A program made the translations under genes and the position numbers. DNA of 47,779 nt from Gammaproteobacteria bacterium (GTDB taxonomy: Bacteria > Pseudomonadota > Gammaproteobacteria > Steroidobacterales > Steroidobacteraceae). Below the pieces are notes generated by a model. It saw only the letters and a list, made by a program, of their open reading frames with translations. It had not been told where the DNA came from and did no database searches. Every line of letters begins with the position of its first letter. Positions within the stretch are counted from its first letter, which is position 1. The stretch covers positions 1 through 47,779 of the forward strand of contig DAHUXE010000122.1 in NCBI GenBank assembly GCA_027307325.1, written 5' to 3'. Of the stretch, positions 1 to 8,023 are shown piece by piece.

Positions 1-301
1 ATCCGACCTGCACGCCGGCGAAGCGTCCGAAGGCGCGCCGCACGTATAGATAGTGTCCGCCGTTCTCGGTGAACTGCGAGGCGGCCTCGGCGTAGCAGCC
101 GATGATCGCCGCCATCGCCAGCCCCGCGAGCACCACCGCCATGGGACTCAAGCGACCGACGAACCCCGCCACCACCGATGGCAGTCCGAAGATGCCACTG
201 CCGATAATGCAGTTCACCACCAGTGCTACCATGCTCCAGCGGCCGATGGCGCGGACCAGCTGCGGCGTGCGCTGCGTGCTCTGCGATGCGCCCTGCGTCA
301 T
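1..301 (-). CDS. APC-family amino acid permease, N-terminal part (runs off left edge)
   Basis: Reading the minus strand from an ATG at 301 gives about 100 codons without a stop to the window edge. After a short polar N-terminus comes VALVVNCIIGSGIFGLP, the unwound first transmembrane segment (GSGIF) typical of the amino acid-polyamine-organocation superfamily. A second hydrophobic helix follows (MAVVLAGLAMAAIIGCYAEA), then a conserved-looking GGHYLYVRRAFG loop. The protein would be an inner-membrane amino acid importer or exchanger; the substrate cannot be told from this part. It diverges from the PLP enzyme that starts near 333, so their promoters share a very short intergenic stretch. There is no strong ribosome site before the ATG. 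The C-terminal three quarters lie outside the window. Confidence 0.82.
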   Translation of the reverse strand, partial: MTQGASQSTQRTPQLVRAIGRWSMVALVVNCIIGSGIFGLPSVVAGFVGRLSPMAVVLAGLAMAAIIGCYAEAASQFTENGGHYLYVRRAFGRFAGVQVG

Positions 302-332
302 CGTGCTGTTGTATCACAAGCGGAAGCCGCGA

Positions 333-1535
333 GTGCGTTACTCCTACGCGACCCATCTCGAATGCAGCGCCACCGGTGAGCGTCACGACATCGCACGGTT
401 GCAGGGACTGTCGGCCGCCGGCAAGCCGCTGCTCGCCCGCTACGATCTGACGGCATTACGGCGCGAGCGCGCGCGCGCGGATATCGAGAACCGTCCGCCG
501 GGCCTGTGGCGGTGGCACGAGCTGCTGCCGGTGCCGGACGTCAAGCACAACGTGAGCCTCGGCGAAGTGGAGACCCCGCTCATCGAGCTCGCGAACAGCA
601 CCCGGCCGCCAGGCTTCATCCCCCCGACCGTCAAGGACGAGGGGCGCCTCCCGACCGGGTCCTTCAAGGCGCGCGGCCTCGCTCTCGCCGTATCGATGGC
701 GCAGTCGTTCGGTGTCCGGCGCGTCGCGATTCCGACCAACGGCAACGCCGGCGCCGCGATGGCCGCCTACGCCGCGCGTGCCGGCATGGAGGCTTTCTGC
801 TTCTGCCCCGACGACACTCCGAAAATAAATTTGAGCGAGATCGCGCTGCAGGGCGCGACCGTCTGGCGGGTCAACGGGCTCATCAACGACTGCGCGCGCC
901 TCGTCGCCCTCGGCAAGGAGCGCTTCGGCTGGTTCGACATGTCGACGCTCAAGGAGCCCTACCGGATCGAGGGTAAGAAGACCATGGGACTCGAGCTCGC
1001 GATCCAGACGCAGTGGCGGCTGCCGGACGTCGTCTTCTACCCAACCGGCGGGGGCACGGGGCTCATCGGCATGTGGAAGGGATGGCAGGAGCTCGCCGCG
1101 CTCGGCTGGATCGAGGGCCCGATGCCGCGCCTCGTCGCGGTGCAGTCCACGGGCTGCGCGCCGATCGTGCGTGCGTTCGATGCGGGCGCGGAGAGCGCCA
1201 CGCCCTGGGAGAATGCCCATACCATCGCCGCGGGGATTCGCGTCCCGGCCGCGATCGGCGACTTCCTCATCCTGCGTGCGCTGCGCGAGACGCACGGCTT
1301 CGCGCTGGCGGTCGAGGATGCGGACATCGAGCGTGCGCGGCGCGAAGTGGCGACCAGGGACGGCTTGCTGCTGAGTCCCGAGGGAGCCGCGACCTACGCG
1401 GCCTATCTCGCCGCGGCGCGCGCCGGGAAGATTGCCGCGCGCGACCGGGTGGTGCTCTTCAACTGCGCGAGCGGCCTCAAGTACCCGATGCCGCCCGTGA
1501 CCCTGCGCATGGACTTGCACACGCCTTTCGCCTGA
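333..1535 (+). CDS. Threonine synthase-like PLP-dependent enzyme
   Basis: The 400-residue product belongs to fold-type II PLP enzymes. The PLP lysine is K112 in LPTGSFKARG, and a glycine-rich phosphate loop, PTGGGTGLIG, lies near residue 236. An N-terminal piece (RYSYATHLECSATGERHDI) resembles the zinc-ribbon-like start of archaeal/plant-type threonine synthases, which convert O-phosphohomoserine to threonine. The length suits that subgroup better than the E. coli ThrC type. I chose GTG at 333 because homology begins there; GTG at 303 is an alternative, and the longer open frame back to 102 overlaps the permease and looks spurious. The gene is convergent with the amidohydrolase (18 bp between stops). 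With no hom or thrB beside it, a catabolic or paralogous role (for example threonine/diaminopropionate lyase-like) is possible. Confidence 0.8.
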   Translation: MRYSYATHLECSATGERHDIARLQGLSAAGKPLLARYDLTALRRERARADIENRPPGLWRWHELLPVPDVKHNVSLGEVETPLIELANSTRPPGFIPPTVKDEGRLPTGSFKARGLALAVSMAQSFGVRRVAIPTNGNAGAAMAAYAARAGMEAFCFCPDDTPKINLSEIALQGATVWRVNGLINDCARLVALGKERFGWFDMSTLKEPYRIEGKKTMGLELAIQTQWRLPDVVFYPTGGGTGLIGMWKGWQELAALGWIEGPMPRLVAVQSTGCAPIVRAFDAGAESATPWENAHTIAAGIRVPAAIGDFLILRALRETHGFALAVEDADIERARREVATRDGLLLSPEGAATYAAYLAAARAGKIAARDRVVLFNCASGLKYPMPPVTLRMDLHTPFA

Positions 1536-1553
1536 GCGATCCCGAGCCATCAA

Positions 1554-3296
1554 CTAGGGTGACCAGCTCCAGTCGGCGGCGCCGTTGCGGCAGCCGCCGC
1601 CCCCACCCCCGGTCCAGGCGCGCCCGCGCACCGCCCGCCCGCTGCCCGCGCCGGTCGCCACCTCGTGGCGGAGCGCCCGCACACCGTTGATCCAGACGTC
1701 GCCGACCCCGGTCGCGAGCTGCTGCGGGCGCTGGTAGGTGGAGTGGTCCTGGACCTTCGCCGGATCGAACACCACCACGTCGGCGAAGTAACCCTGGCGC
1801 AGCAGGCCGCGATCGCTCAGGGACAGCGTCGCCGCCGGCAGCCCGGTGAGCCTGTGAATCGCCTGCGCAAGCGTCAGTACCTTCTCCTCGCGCACGTAAT
1901 GCGCGAGCAGGCGCGCAAAGTTGCCGTAGGTGCGCGGATGGCGGCTGGACTTGAGGAACACGCCCTCCGGCGCCGGCGCATCGGCGTCAGAATCGAAGCT
2001 GACCCAGGGAAGCGCCACCTCGCGCCGTATGTTGTCCTCCGACATGAGGAAGTACGCGACCTCGACGCGCGCGCCGTCCTCGATAACCAGATCGATCGCG
2101 GCATCCTGGGCGCTCACGCCGCGCGCTTTGGCGACCGCGGCCAGCGTCTTGCCGGTGAGCGCCTTCAGGCGCGGATTCTTGAAGCCGAGGAGCAGCGTGC
2201 CCTCGGGACCGGCCGCGAGCAGCAGGTTCTCCCAGTCGGAGGAGGGATTACGCATGTCGGCGATCAGGCGCGCGCGGGTCGCGGGATCACGCATGCGCGC
2301 GATCCAGGCCTCGAGGCCGCCGTCCTGCACCCAGGGCGGCATGGCCGCATCCAGCCCCGTGGCGCCGGCCGTGTAGACGTACATGTCGGCGGTGATGCGC
2401 ACCCCCGAGGCGCGCGCGGTCTCCACCGCCTGGATCAACGCATCGAGCTTGCCCCAGTTGCGCTTGCCGGCCTGCTTGAGGTGATAGATCTCGGCAGGCG
2501 CGCCCGAGGCGCGCGCGATATCGACCGTCTCCTGCACTGCCTCGAGCAGCCGGTCGCCTTCGCTGCGCATGTGGGCGCTGTAGATTCCGCCGCAGCGCGC
2601 CGACTCCTGCGCCAGCGCGATGAGCTCGGGAGTCTTCGCGTACTGGTTGGGGCTGTAGATGAGCGCAGTCGTGACTCCGAGGGCACCCTGCTCCATGGCC
2701 TCGTGGACCAGAGCGCGCATCTCGGCGAGCTGCTCAGGCGCAGGCTGCGCGTCGCGCTCGCCGAGCACGTAGGTGCGCACCGTGCCGGCACCGACGTAGG
2801 AGGCCACGTTGGGCGCAATGCCGCGTCTCTCGAGGCGAGTGAGGTACTCGCCGAGCGTCGTCCAGTCGATGTCGTACCTGATGTCTGCCTGCCGTTGCCT
2901 GCCGAGGCGTTTCATCTCGGCCGACAGCGGCCCCATCGAGTCCTCGCCCAACACCTCGAGCGTCACCCCCTGGCGCAGATCGCTCAGTGCGCGCCCGTCG
3001 ATCAGCAGCGACTCCTCGGGGTGCGCCAGCATGTTGACGAAGCCCGGCGCCACCGCCTTGCCGCGTGCCGCGAACTCCTCGGCGCTGCGCCCCGGCGCGT
3101 GCGGGCCGACATAGACGATGCGATCGCCACGGATGGCGACATCGCCCGTGAACGGCGCGCCGCCCGATCCGTCATAGACGGTGCCGCCACGGATCACCAC
3201 GGCGTAGTCGGCTGGCGCCGCGTCCGACCGCGACGCAGCGGGCGCCACCGCACAGCCGCACACCGACACCAGGAGCGCGAGGACGCCGTATCTCAT
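1554..3296 (-). CDS. N-acyl-D-amino-acid deacylase-like amidohydrolase, exported
   Basis: The 580-residue protein has an N-terminal hydrophobic signal ending in VCGC, possibly a lipobox. The amidohydrolase superfamily N-terminus follows (YAVVIRGGTVYDGSGG, DRIVYVG), then DLRQGVTLEVLGEDSMGP and EIYHLKQAGKRNWGKLD, and the C-terminal LRQGYFADVVVFDP typical of D-aminoacylases. These enzymes hydrolyse N-acyl-D-amino acids. The usual HxH metal motif after PGF is replaced by PGFVNMLAHPEES, a variant I associate with a divergent subgroup, so the substrate is less certain. Its ATG overlaps the TGA of the upstream dehydrogenase (ATGA), so translation is coupled. It is the last gene of a four-gene operon. 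The extreme C-terminus (glycine-rich, then CRNGAADWSWSP) is unusual low-complexity sequence. Confidence 0.85.
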   Translation of the reverse strand: MRYGVLALLVSVCGCAVAPAASRSDAAPADYAVVIRGGTVYDGSGGAPFTGDVAIRGDRIVYVGPHAPGRSAEEFAARGKAVAPGFVNMLAHPEESLLIDGRALSDLRQGVTLEVLGEDSMGPLSAEMKRLGRQRQADIRYDIDWTTLGEYLTRLERRGIAPNVASYVGAGTVRTYVLGERDAQPAPEQLAEMRALVHEAMEQGALGVTTALIYSPNQYAKTPELIALAQESARCGGIYSAHMRSEGDRLLEAVQETVDIARASGAPAEIYHLKQAGKRNWGKLDALIQAVETARASGVRITADMYVYTAGATGLDAAMPPWVQDGGLEAWIARMRDPATRARLIADMRNPSSDWENLLLAAGPEGTLLLGFKNPRLKALTGKTLAAVAKARGVSAQDAAIDLVIEDGARVEVAYFLMSEDNIRREVALPWVSFDSDADAPAPEGVFLKSSRHPRTYGNFARLLAHYVREEKVLTLAQAIHRLTGLPAATLSLSDRGLLRQGYFADVVVFDPAKVQDHSTYQRPQQLATGVGDVWINGVRALRHEVATGAGSGRAVRGRAWTGGGGGGCRNGAADWSWSP

Positions 3297-4606
3297 GGAT
3301 GTTGCTCCAGCGGCTGAATCTCGCCGCGCCAGGCGCGGCGCTCGTTACGCGTGAGCGCGAAGGGCCGCGGATCGATGGCGGGCGGTGTGCCGGAGAGCAG
3401 CTGCGCGAGCAGCGCGGCCGAGCCGGCCGCCTGCGTCCAGCCGAGATGTCCGTGGCCGGTGTTGACGTAGAGTCCGGCGACCGGTGTCGCGCCGATGTAT
3501 GGCCGGCCGTCCGCCGACATCGGCCGCAAGCCGCACCACGGCTGCGCGTCCGAGCGGTCGACGGTGCGCGCGAGCGTGGGGCTCAGGGCCGCTAGCAGCC
3601 GCCACAGCGCCTGTACGCGAGCCGGGCGGAGAGTCAGGTCCCAGCCGCTGAACTCGGCGGTGCCGGCCAGCCGCAGCGTGGACCCGAGCGGCGTCATCAC
3701 CGCGTGCAGCGAGTCGTCCGAGAGAGCATGGCGCGGACCCGCGCCCGGATCGATGCGGATGGAGAGCGAATAGCCCTTCACCGGCCGCACGTGCACGCGC
3801 ACGCCGCAGCCGGCCAGCAGCGCGGTCGACCACGGTCCTCCCGCCACCACCACGTGCGAGCCGGGCACGAAGCCGCCGGCGGTCTCCACGCCCACGGCGC
3901 GGCCGGCGCTCAGGCGCACCGTGCGCACCGCCGTGTTGACCAGGATCCTGACACCGCGCGCCTCGAGCCGGGCGCGCAGCGCCCGGCAGAACAGCAACGC
4001 GTCGCCGCTCTCGTCCCGCGGAAAGTGGATGGCTCCGACCAGGTCACCGCGTATCTCATCGAGCAGCGGCTCGAGTCGCGCCGTGGCGGCGGGGTCGAGC
4101 GGCTCACCCACGAGTCCGAGGGGCGCGAGCGCGCGCACCTCGGCAACCGCCTGTTCGAAGGACGCCGGATCGCGATACACCTCGAGCGTGCCCAGCGTCC
4201 CCACGGCATACTCGAGGCCGAGCGCCACGCGCCACTGCCGCAGCCGCTCCAGGCTGTAGGCGCACAGGCGATAGTTGGCCCGCATCGAGGCGTGATAGGA
4301 GCGCGGCGCCGAGGCGGCGAGGAACCGCAGGCCCCAGCCGAGATAGCCGGGGATCGCCCGCGGGCGCAGCAGCATCGGCGCGTCCTCGCGCCCCAGCCAG
4401 CGCAGCAGCTGCCAGTGAACGCCGGGCGCGTTCCAGGGGTCCGGCATCGAGGGTGTAAGGATCCCGCCGTTGGCGAAGCTGGTCTCTAGCGCGACATCCT
4501 CGCGCCGCTCGAGCACAGTCACGCCGTAGCCGGCCTCGTGCAGCGCGTAAGCGCTGGCAAGGCCCGCCAGGCCGCCGCCAATCACGATGACGTCGCCGCG
4601 CGTCAC
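3293..4606 (-). CDS. D-amino acid dehydrogenase-type FAD oxidoreductase (DadA-like)
   Basis: The 437-residue protein opens with the dinucleotide-binding motif VIVIGGGLAGLASAYAL and the acidic ribose-binding end TVLERRED. The DAO/DadA-family signatures TSFANGGILTPSMPDPWN and YVNTGHGHLGWTQAAGSA near the C-terminus place it with membrane-associated D-amino acid dehydrogenases. These oxidise D-amino acids to 2-oxo acids and pass electrons to the respiratory chain. The open frame runs on upstream to 6286, but that part is antisense-frame noise over the ligase gene. I start at GTG 4606, 11 bases after the ligase stop and just before the Rossmann motif. Its stop overlaps the start of the deacylase, so enzyme and likely substrate supplier are co-translated. 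Confidence 0.86.
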   Translation of the reverse strand: MTRGDVIVIGGGLAGLASAYALHEAGYGVTVLERREDVALETSFANGGILTPSMPDPWNAPGVHWQLLRWLGREDAPMLLRPRAIPGYLGWGLRFLAASAPRSYHASMRANYRLCAYSLERLRQWRVALGLEYAVGTLGTLEVYRDPASFEQAVAEVRALAPLGLVGEPLDPAATARLEPLLDEIRGDLVGAIHFPRDESGDALLFCRALRARLEARGVRILVNTAVRTVRLSAGRAVGVETAGGFVPGSHVVVAGGPWSTALLAGCGVRVHVRPVKGYSLSIRIDPGAGPRHALSDDSLHAVMTPLGSTLRLAGTAEFSGWDLTLRPARVQALWRLLAALSPTLARTVDRSDAQPWCGLRPMSADGRPYIGATPVAGLYVNTGHGHLGWTQAAGSAALLAQLLSGTPPAIDPRPFALTRNERRAWRGEIQPLEQHP

Positions 4607-4617
4607 GGACTCAGGAC

Positions 4618-6264
4618 CTATTCGATGGCGCTCGCGGACCGGGCACGCTCGCGCAGCACGAACTTCTGGATCTTTCCGGTGGCGGTCTTCGGGATCTCCT
4701 CGAAGCGCACCTCGCGCGGGACCTTGTAGTGTGCGAGCAGTCCCCGACAGTGGGCGATCAGCTCCTCGGCGCTCGCTGCGGCGCCGCTCCTCAGCTCGAC
4801 GTAGGCCAGCGGCGACTCGCCCCAGCTGGGATCCGGCCGCGCCACCACCGCGCAGGCCATGACGGCGGGATGGCGGTAGAGCGCATCCTCGACTTCGAGG
4901 GAGCTGATGTTCTCCCCGCCCGAGATGATGACGTCCTTGCTGCGGTCGCGGATCTTCACGTAGTGGTCGGGCTCCAGCACGCCGAGGTCGCCACTGTGAA
5001 ACCAGCCGCCGGCGAACGCTTCGGCGGTCGCCTGCGCGTTCTTGAGGTACCCCTTCATCACGATGTTGCCGCGGAACATGACCTCGCCGAGCGCTGCGCC
5101 ATTGGCCGGCACCGGACGCATGGTCTGCGGCTCGAGCACGGTCATGCTCTCCTGCAGGACGTAGCGCACCCCCTGGCGGCTGTTGAGGCGCGCCTGCTCT
5201 GCAGCGCTGGCGCCACTCCAGGTGGCGCGCTTGGCCGCGACGGCCGCCGGTCCGTAGGTCTCGGTGAGTCCGTATACGTGCGTCAGGTCGAAGCCGATGC
5301 GCTGCATCCCCTCGATCATCGCCACCGGCGGAGCCGCGCCGGCGACCAGGGCGCGCACCCGCTGTGTGAGACCAGCCCGCCAGGCAGGGTCGGCGTTGAT
5401 CAGCATGTTGTGCACGACCGGTGCGCCGCAATAGTGATCCACGCCGTGCAGGCGCATCGCCTCGAGGATGGCGCGCGCTTCCACCTTGCGCAGGCACACC
5501 TGCGTGCCGCCGAGCAGGGCAACGGTCCAGGGGAAACACCAGCCGTTGCAGTGAAACAGCGGCAGCGTCCACAGGTAACGTGGAAACTGCGGCATGCTCC
5601 AGCACAGGGCGTTGGACACGGCGTTGAGATAGGCGCCGCGATGATGCGTCACGACGCCCTTGGGGTTGCCGGTGGTGCCGGAAGTATAGGACACCGCGAT
5701 CGCGTCCCATTCGTCGGGCGGACCTTCCAGACGCGCGAGCGGCGCGTGCGCGGCGAGCAGCGCCTCGTACTCGAGCGTGCCGAGGCGCTCCCCGGGGCCG
5801 GTGTACTCGGTATCGCAGACGTCGATCACCACGGGGGTGCGGCGGTGCTCGGTGCGCAGTATGTGGAGCGCGCGCGCCATCAGCGGCGCGAATTCGCGCT
5901 CGGTGAGCAGCACCGCCGCCTCGCAGTGCTGCATCTGCCAGGCGAGCAGCGGCGCGTCGAGGCGCGTGTTGAGAGTGTGGATGACCGCCCCGAGCGCCGG
6001 GACCGCGTAATGCACCTCGATCATCTCCGGCGTGTTGGTGAGCATGGCGCTCACCGTGGTGCCGCGTTTCACCCCGAGCGAGCGCAGCGCGGCCGCGAGC
6101 CGCGCGCTGCGCTCGTGCGTCTCGCGCCAGCTGTAACGGCGACTGCCATGCACCACCGCCGGCAGGTCGCCGTACACCTCGGCGCTGCGCTCGACGAAGC
6201 TCACCGGCGACAGCGCCACATAGTTGGCGGCGTTCCGGTCGAGGGACTCGTCGTAGATGCTCAT
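4618..6264 (-). CDS. AMP-forming acyl-CoA synthetase (fatty acyl-CoA ligase)
   Basis: The 548-residue protein has the full set of ANL-superfamily motifs: the phosphate loop YTSGTTGNPKGV, the adenine motif HVYGLTETYGPA, the hinge region GWFHSGDLGV and IRDRSKDVIISGGENISS, and the catalytic lysine in KTATGKIQKFVLRE. It activates a carboxylic acid with ATP and CoA; the overall look is of the medium/long-chain fatty acyl-CoA ligase (DmdB/FadD-like) group. ATG 6264 is chosen because family homology (MSIYDESLDRN) starts there; the frame extends 56 codons upstream into the CDGSH gene. It lies 8 bases after the CDGSH gene and 11 before the D-amino acid dehydrogenase. In this operon its natural job could be to activate the fatty acid freed by the deacylase. 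Confidence 0.9.
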   Translation of the reverse strand: MSIYDESLDRNAANYVALSPVSFVERSAEVYGDLPAVVHGSRRYSWRETHERSARLAAALRSLGVKRGTTVSAMLTNTPEMIEVHYAVPALGAVIHTLNTRLDAPLLAWQMQHCEAAVLLTEREFAPLMARALHILRTEHRRTPVVIDVCDTEYTGPGERLGTLEYEALLAAHAPLARLEGPPDEWDAIAVSYTSGTTGNPKGVVTHHRGAYLNAVSNALCWSMPQFPRYLWTLPLFHCNGWCFPWTVALLGGTQVCLRKVEARAILEAMRLHGVDHYCGAPVVHNMLINADPAWRAGLTQRVRALVAGAAPPVAMIEGMQRIGFDLTHVYGLTETYGPAAVAAKRATWSGASAAEQARLNSRQGVRYVLQESMTVLEPQTMRPVPANGAALGEVMFRGNIVMKGYLKNAQATAEAFAGGWFHSGDLGVLEPDHYVKIRDRSKDVIISGGENISSLEVEDALYRHPAVMACAVVARPDPSWGESPLAYVELRSGAAASAEELIAHCRGLLAHYKVPREVRFEEIPKTATGKIQKFVLRERARSASAIE

Positions 6265-6272
6265 GGGGGTCC

Positions 6273-6977
6273 TCAGCCGCCGGCACCCGAATCGCGGAAC
6301 TTGACGGCGGCGTGCGAGCCGTCGCAGAAGGGCTTGTGCTTCGAAGCGCCGCAGCGGCACAGCGTTACGCGGTTGCGCACCTCGTAGGCAAAGCCGTCGG
6401 CGGCGATGACCGGGATCCCGCCGCGCAGCCACAGTGGCCCGCTCACGCCCTCGGGCGGGTCCTCGATCACCCCGATCGACAGGGGGAGATGATGCTCGAT
6501 CGGCTTTCCGGTGGCCCGGTCCCAGGCGACCAGGCGCCCCGACGGGCAGTTGTTCACCTGCCGCACGAAGTTCGTGCGCACCTCGGTCTCATCGGTGCGC
6601 TCGACCTGGCTCCACACCTGCCCGTTCGGGTCGCAGAAGCGGGCAAAGGCACACAGCGACTCCGCGTCCGAGAGCGCGAGCACCGGCCCCTCGGTGAGCT
6701 GCGCCTGCTCGCGGTAGGGGCGGCGGTCGGCGGTCTCGGTGCCGTCGAAGCCGATCTTCTTGTGCGTGCCGTCGCAGAAGGGCTTGGTGCCCGAGTGGCC
6801 GCAACGGCAGAGCGCGTAGCTCTCCTGGCGCGGAAACGGCTGACTCTCCCGCCATTGCTGCGAGCCGCCTTCCTGGTCGGCGACGATCGTTTGCCGCGCC
6901 AGAGGCAGCGCGCCACTTACCAGATAGGGCCCGTTCCTCGTGACGACCACCCGTGGCTCGCCGCTCGACTTCGTCAT
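6273..6977 (-). CDS. Tandem CDGSH iron-sulfur domain protein
   Basis: The 234-residue protein carries two CDGSH-type [2Fe-2S] motifs: CRCGHSGTKPFCDGTH (ligands C57, C59, C68, H72) and CRCGASKHKPFCDGSH (C207, C209, C218, H222). Between them is a divergent Fe-S-like region with CAFARFCD and NNCPSGRLVAWD, as in bacterial proteins that join a middle mono-cluster domain to CDGSH motifs. There is no signal peptide or membrane helix, so it is cytoplasmic. It is the first gene of the operon that goes on to acyl-CoA ligase, D-amino acid dehydrogenase and deacylase, so an electron-transfer or redox-sensing role in that pathway is plausible but not shown. ATG 6977 precedes family homology; upstream codons are unlike protein. 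About 160 bases separate it from the divergent ppk2. Confidence 0.87.
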   Translation of the reverse strand: MTKSSGEPRVVVTRNGPYLVSGALPLARQTIVADQEGGSQQWRESQPFPRQESYALCRCGHSGTKPFCDGTHKKIGFDGTETADRRPYREQAQLTEGPVLALSDAESLCAFARFCDPNGQVWSQVERTDETEVRTNFVRQVNNCPSGRLVAWDRATGKPIEHHLPLSIGVIEDPPEGVSGPLWLRGGIPVIAADGFAYEVRNRVTLCRCGASKHKPFCDGSHAAVKFRDSGAGG

Positions 6978-7137
6978 GGATGACTCCCCGACCCCGCTGT
7001 TATTGGAACGCCCGCGGTGCGGAGTGCCTAGACTGCACCCAAGCGGGGGCACGCCACAAGAGTCTGGCCCGCACGCGGGACCTACGCGAATAATGCGCCC
7101 GGCACGCCAATCCCGGCGGCCTTGAGCGGAGCAGAAC

Positions 7138-7926
7138 ATGGCCAAAGAGACGCATGCGGCACCGCCCGTAATCGGCAGGCATCGTTACGCGCGCGAGCTG
7201 CGGGCGCTGCAGATCGAGCTGGTGAAGCTACACCGCCACGTCATCGCCCGCGGGCACAAGGTGTTGGTGATCCTCGAGGGACGCGACGCGGCGGGCAAGG
7301 ACGGCACCGTCAAGCGCATCGCCGAGCACCTGAGCCCGCGCGAACTGCGGGTGGTGGCCCCCGGCAAGCCGAGCGACCGGGAAGAGACCGAGTGGTACTT
7401 CCAGCGCTTCACCGTGCACCTGCCGGCGGCCCAGGAGATCGTGCTGTTCAACCGCAGCTGGTACAACCGCGCCGGCGTCGAATTCGTCATGAAGTACTGT
7501 ACGCGCTCCGAGCACGAGGCCTTCCTCGAGGCAGCTCCGGGGTTCGAGCGGATGCTGGTACGCTCCGGTATTCACCTGCTCAAGTACTATCTCGACATCA
7601 GCCGCGCCGAGCAGGCACGGCGGCTGCGCGAGCGGCGCCGCGACCCGCTCAAGCAGTGGAAGCTGAGTCCCGTGGACGAGGCGGCGCAACAGCACTGGCG
7701 CGACTACAGCCGCGCGCGCGACCAGATGCTGCTGCGCACGCATACGCGCGATGCGCCCTGGATGGTGGTGCGCGCAGACGACAAGCACCAGGCGCGCCTC
7801 AATGTCATTCGCGACATACTCGCGCGCGTTCCCGCTCCCGATGTCGCGCGCCGCCTGGCGCGGCCCGATGCACGCGTGGTGCGCGAGTTCAGCGCGCCGC
7901 TGCTCGAGGGGTGGGTCGCACGCTGA
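7138..7926 (+). CDS. ppk2: Polyphosphate kinase 2
   Basis: The 262-residue single-domain protein matches the PPK2 family, which uses polyphosphate to phosphorylate nucleotides or the reverse. It has Walker A EGRDAAGKDG at residues 47-56, the lid region after VVAPGKPSDREETEWYFQRF, and the Walker B-like NRSWYNRAGVE at 105-115. The C-terminal half (HLLKYYLDISRAEQARRLRERRRDPLKQWKLSPVD) is also diagnostic. Length and single-domain form fit class I (polyP-driven NDP kinase) but class cannot be fixed by eye. The start ATG is preceded by GGAGCAGAAC, an acceptable ribosome site. The 160-base divergent region upstream shows a weak -10-like GAATAAT at about 7088-7094 and no convincing -35. Confidence 0.93.
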   Translation: MAKETHAAPPVIGRHRYARELRALQIELVKLHRHVIARGHKVLVILEGRDAAGKDGTVKRIAEHLSPRELRVVAPGKPSDREETEWYFQRFTVHLPAAQEIVLFNRSWYNRAGVEFVMKYCTRSEHEAFLEAAPGFERMLVRSGIHLLKYYLDISRAEQARRLRERRRDPLKQWKLSPVDEAAQQHWRDYSRARDQMLLRTHTRDAPWMVVRADDKHQARLNVIRDILARVPAPDVARRLARPDARVVREFSAPLLEGWVAR

Positions 7927-8006
7927 GCCGCGCTGCGCGCGCGGCAGAAGGTGTTGGCCGCGCCGCGAGCTGCTGCAAAAGCGCCCGCGGCGGCCGCACC
8001 TTTGGT

Positions 8007-8012
8007 TACAAT
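8007..8012 (+). promoter_or_regulatory. Candidate -10 element (TACAAT) before the MFS gene
   Basis: TTGGTTACAATG at 8002-8013 contains a good sigma-70 -10 hexamer, TACAAT. No -35 hexamer is seen 16-18 bases upstream, where the sequence is all G and C. If used, transcription would begin about 8019, only about five bases before the ATG at 8024. That would mean either a near-leaderless transcript or use of the in-frame ATG at 8072. Confidence 0.3.
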
Positions 8013-8023
8013 GTCGCAGCCGC

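Noticed and set aside
3293-6286. A 997-codon continuous open frame on the minus strand
   Set aside because: Only its last 438 codons (dehydrogenase) resemble a protein; the rest is a repetitive Arg/Ala/Gly-rich reading of the acyl-CoA ligase gene in a wrong frame.
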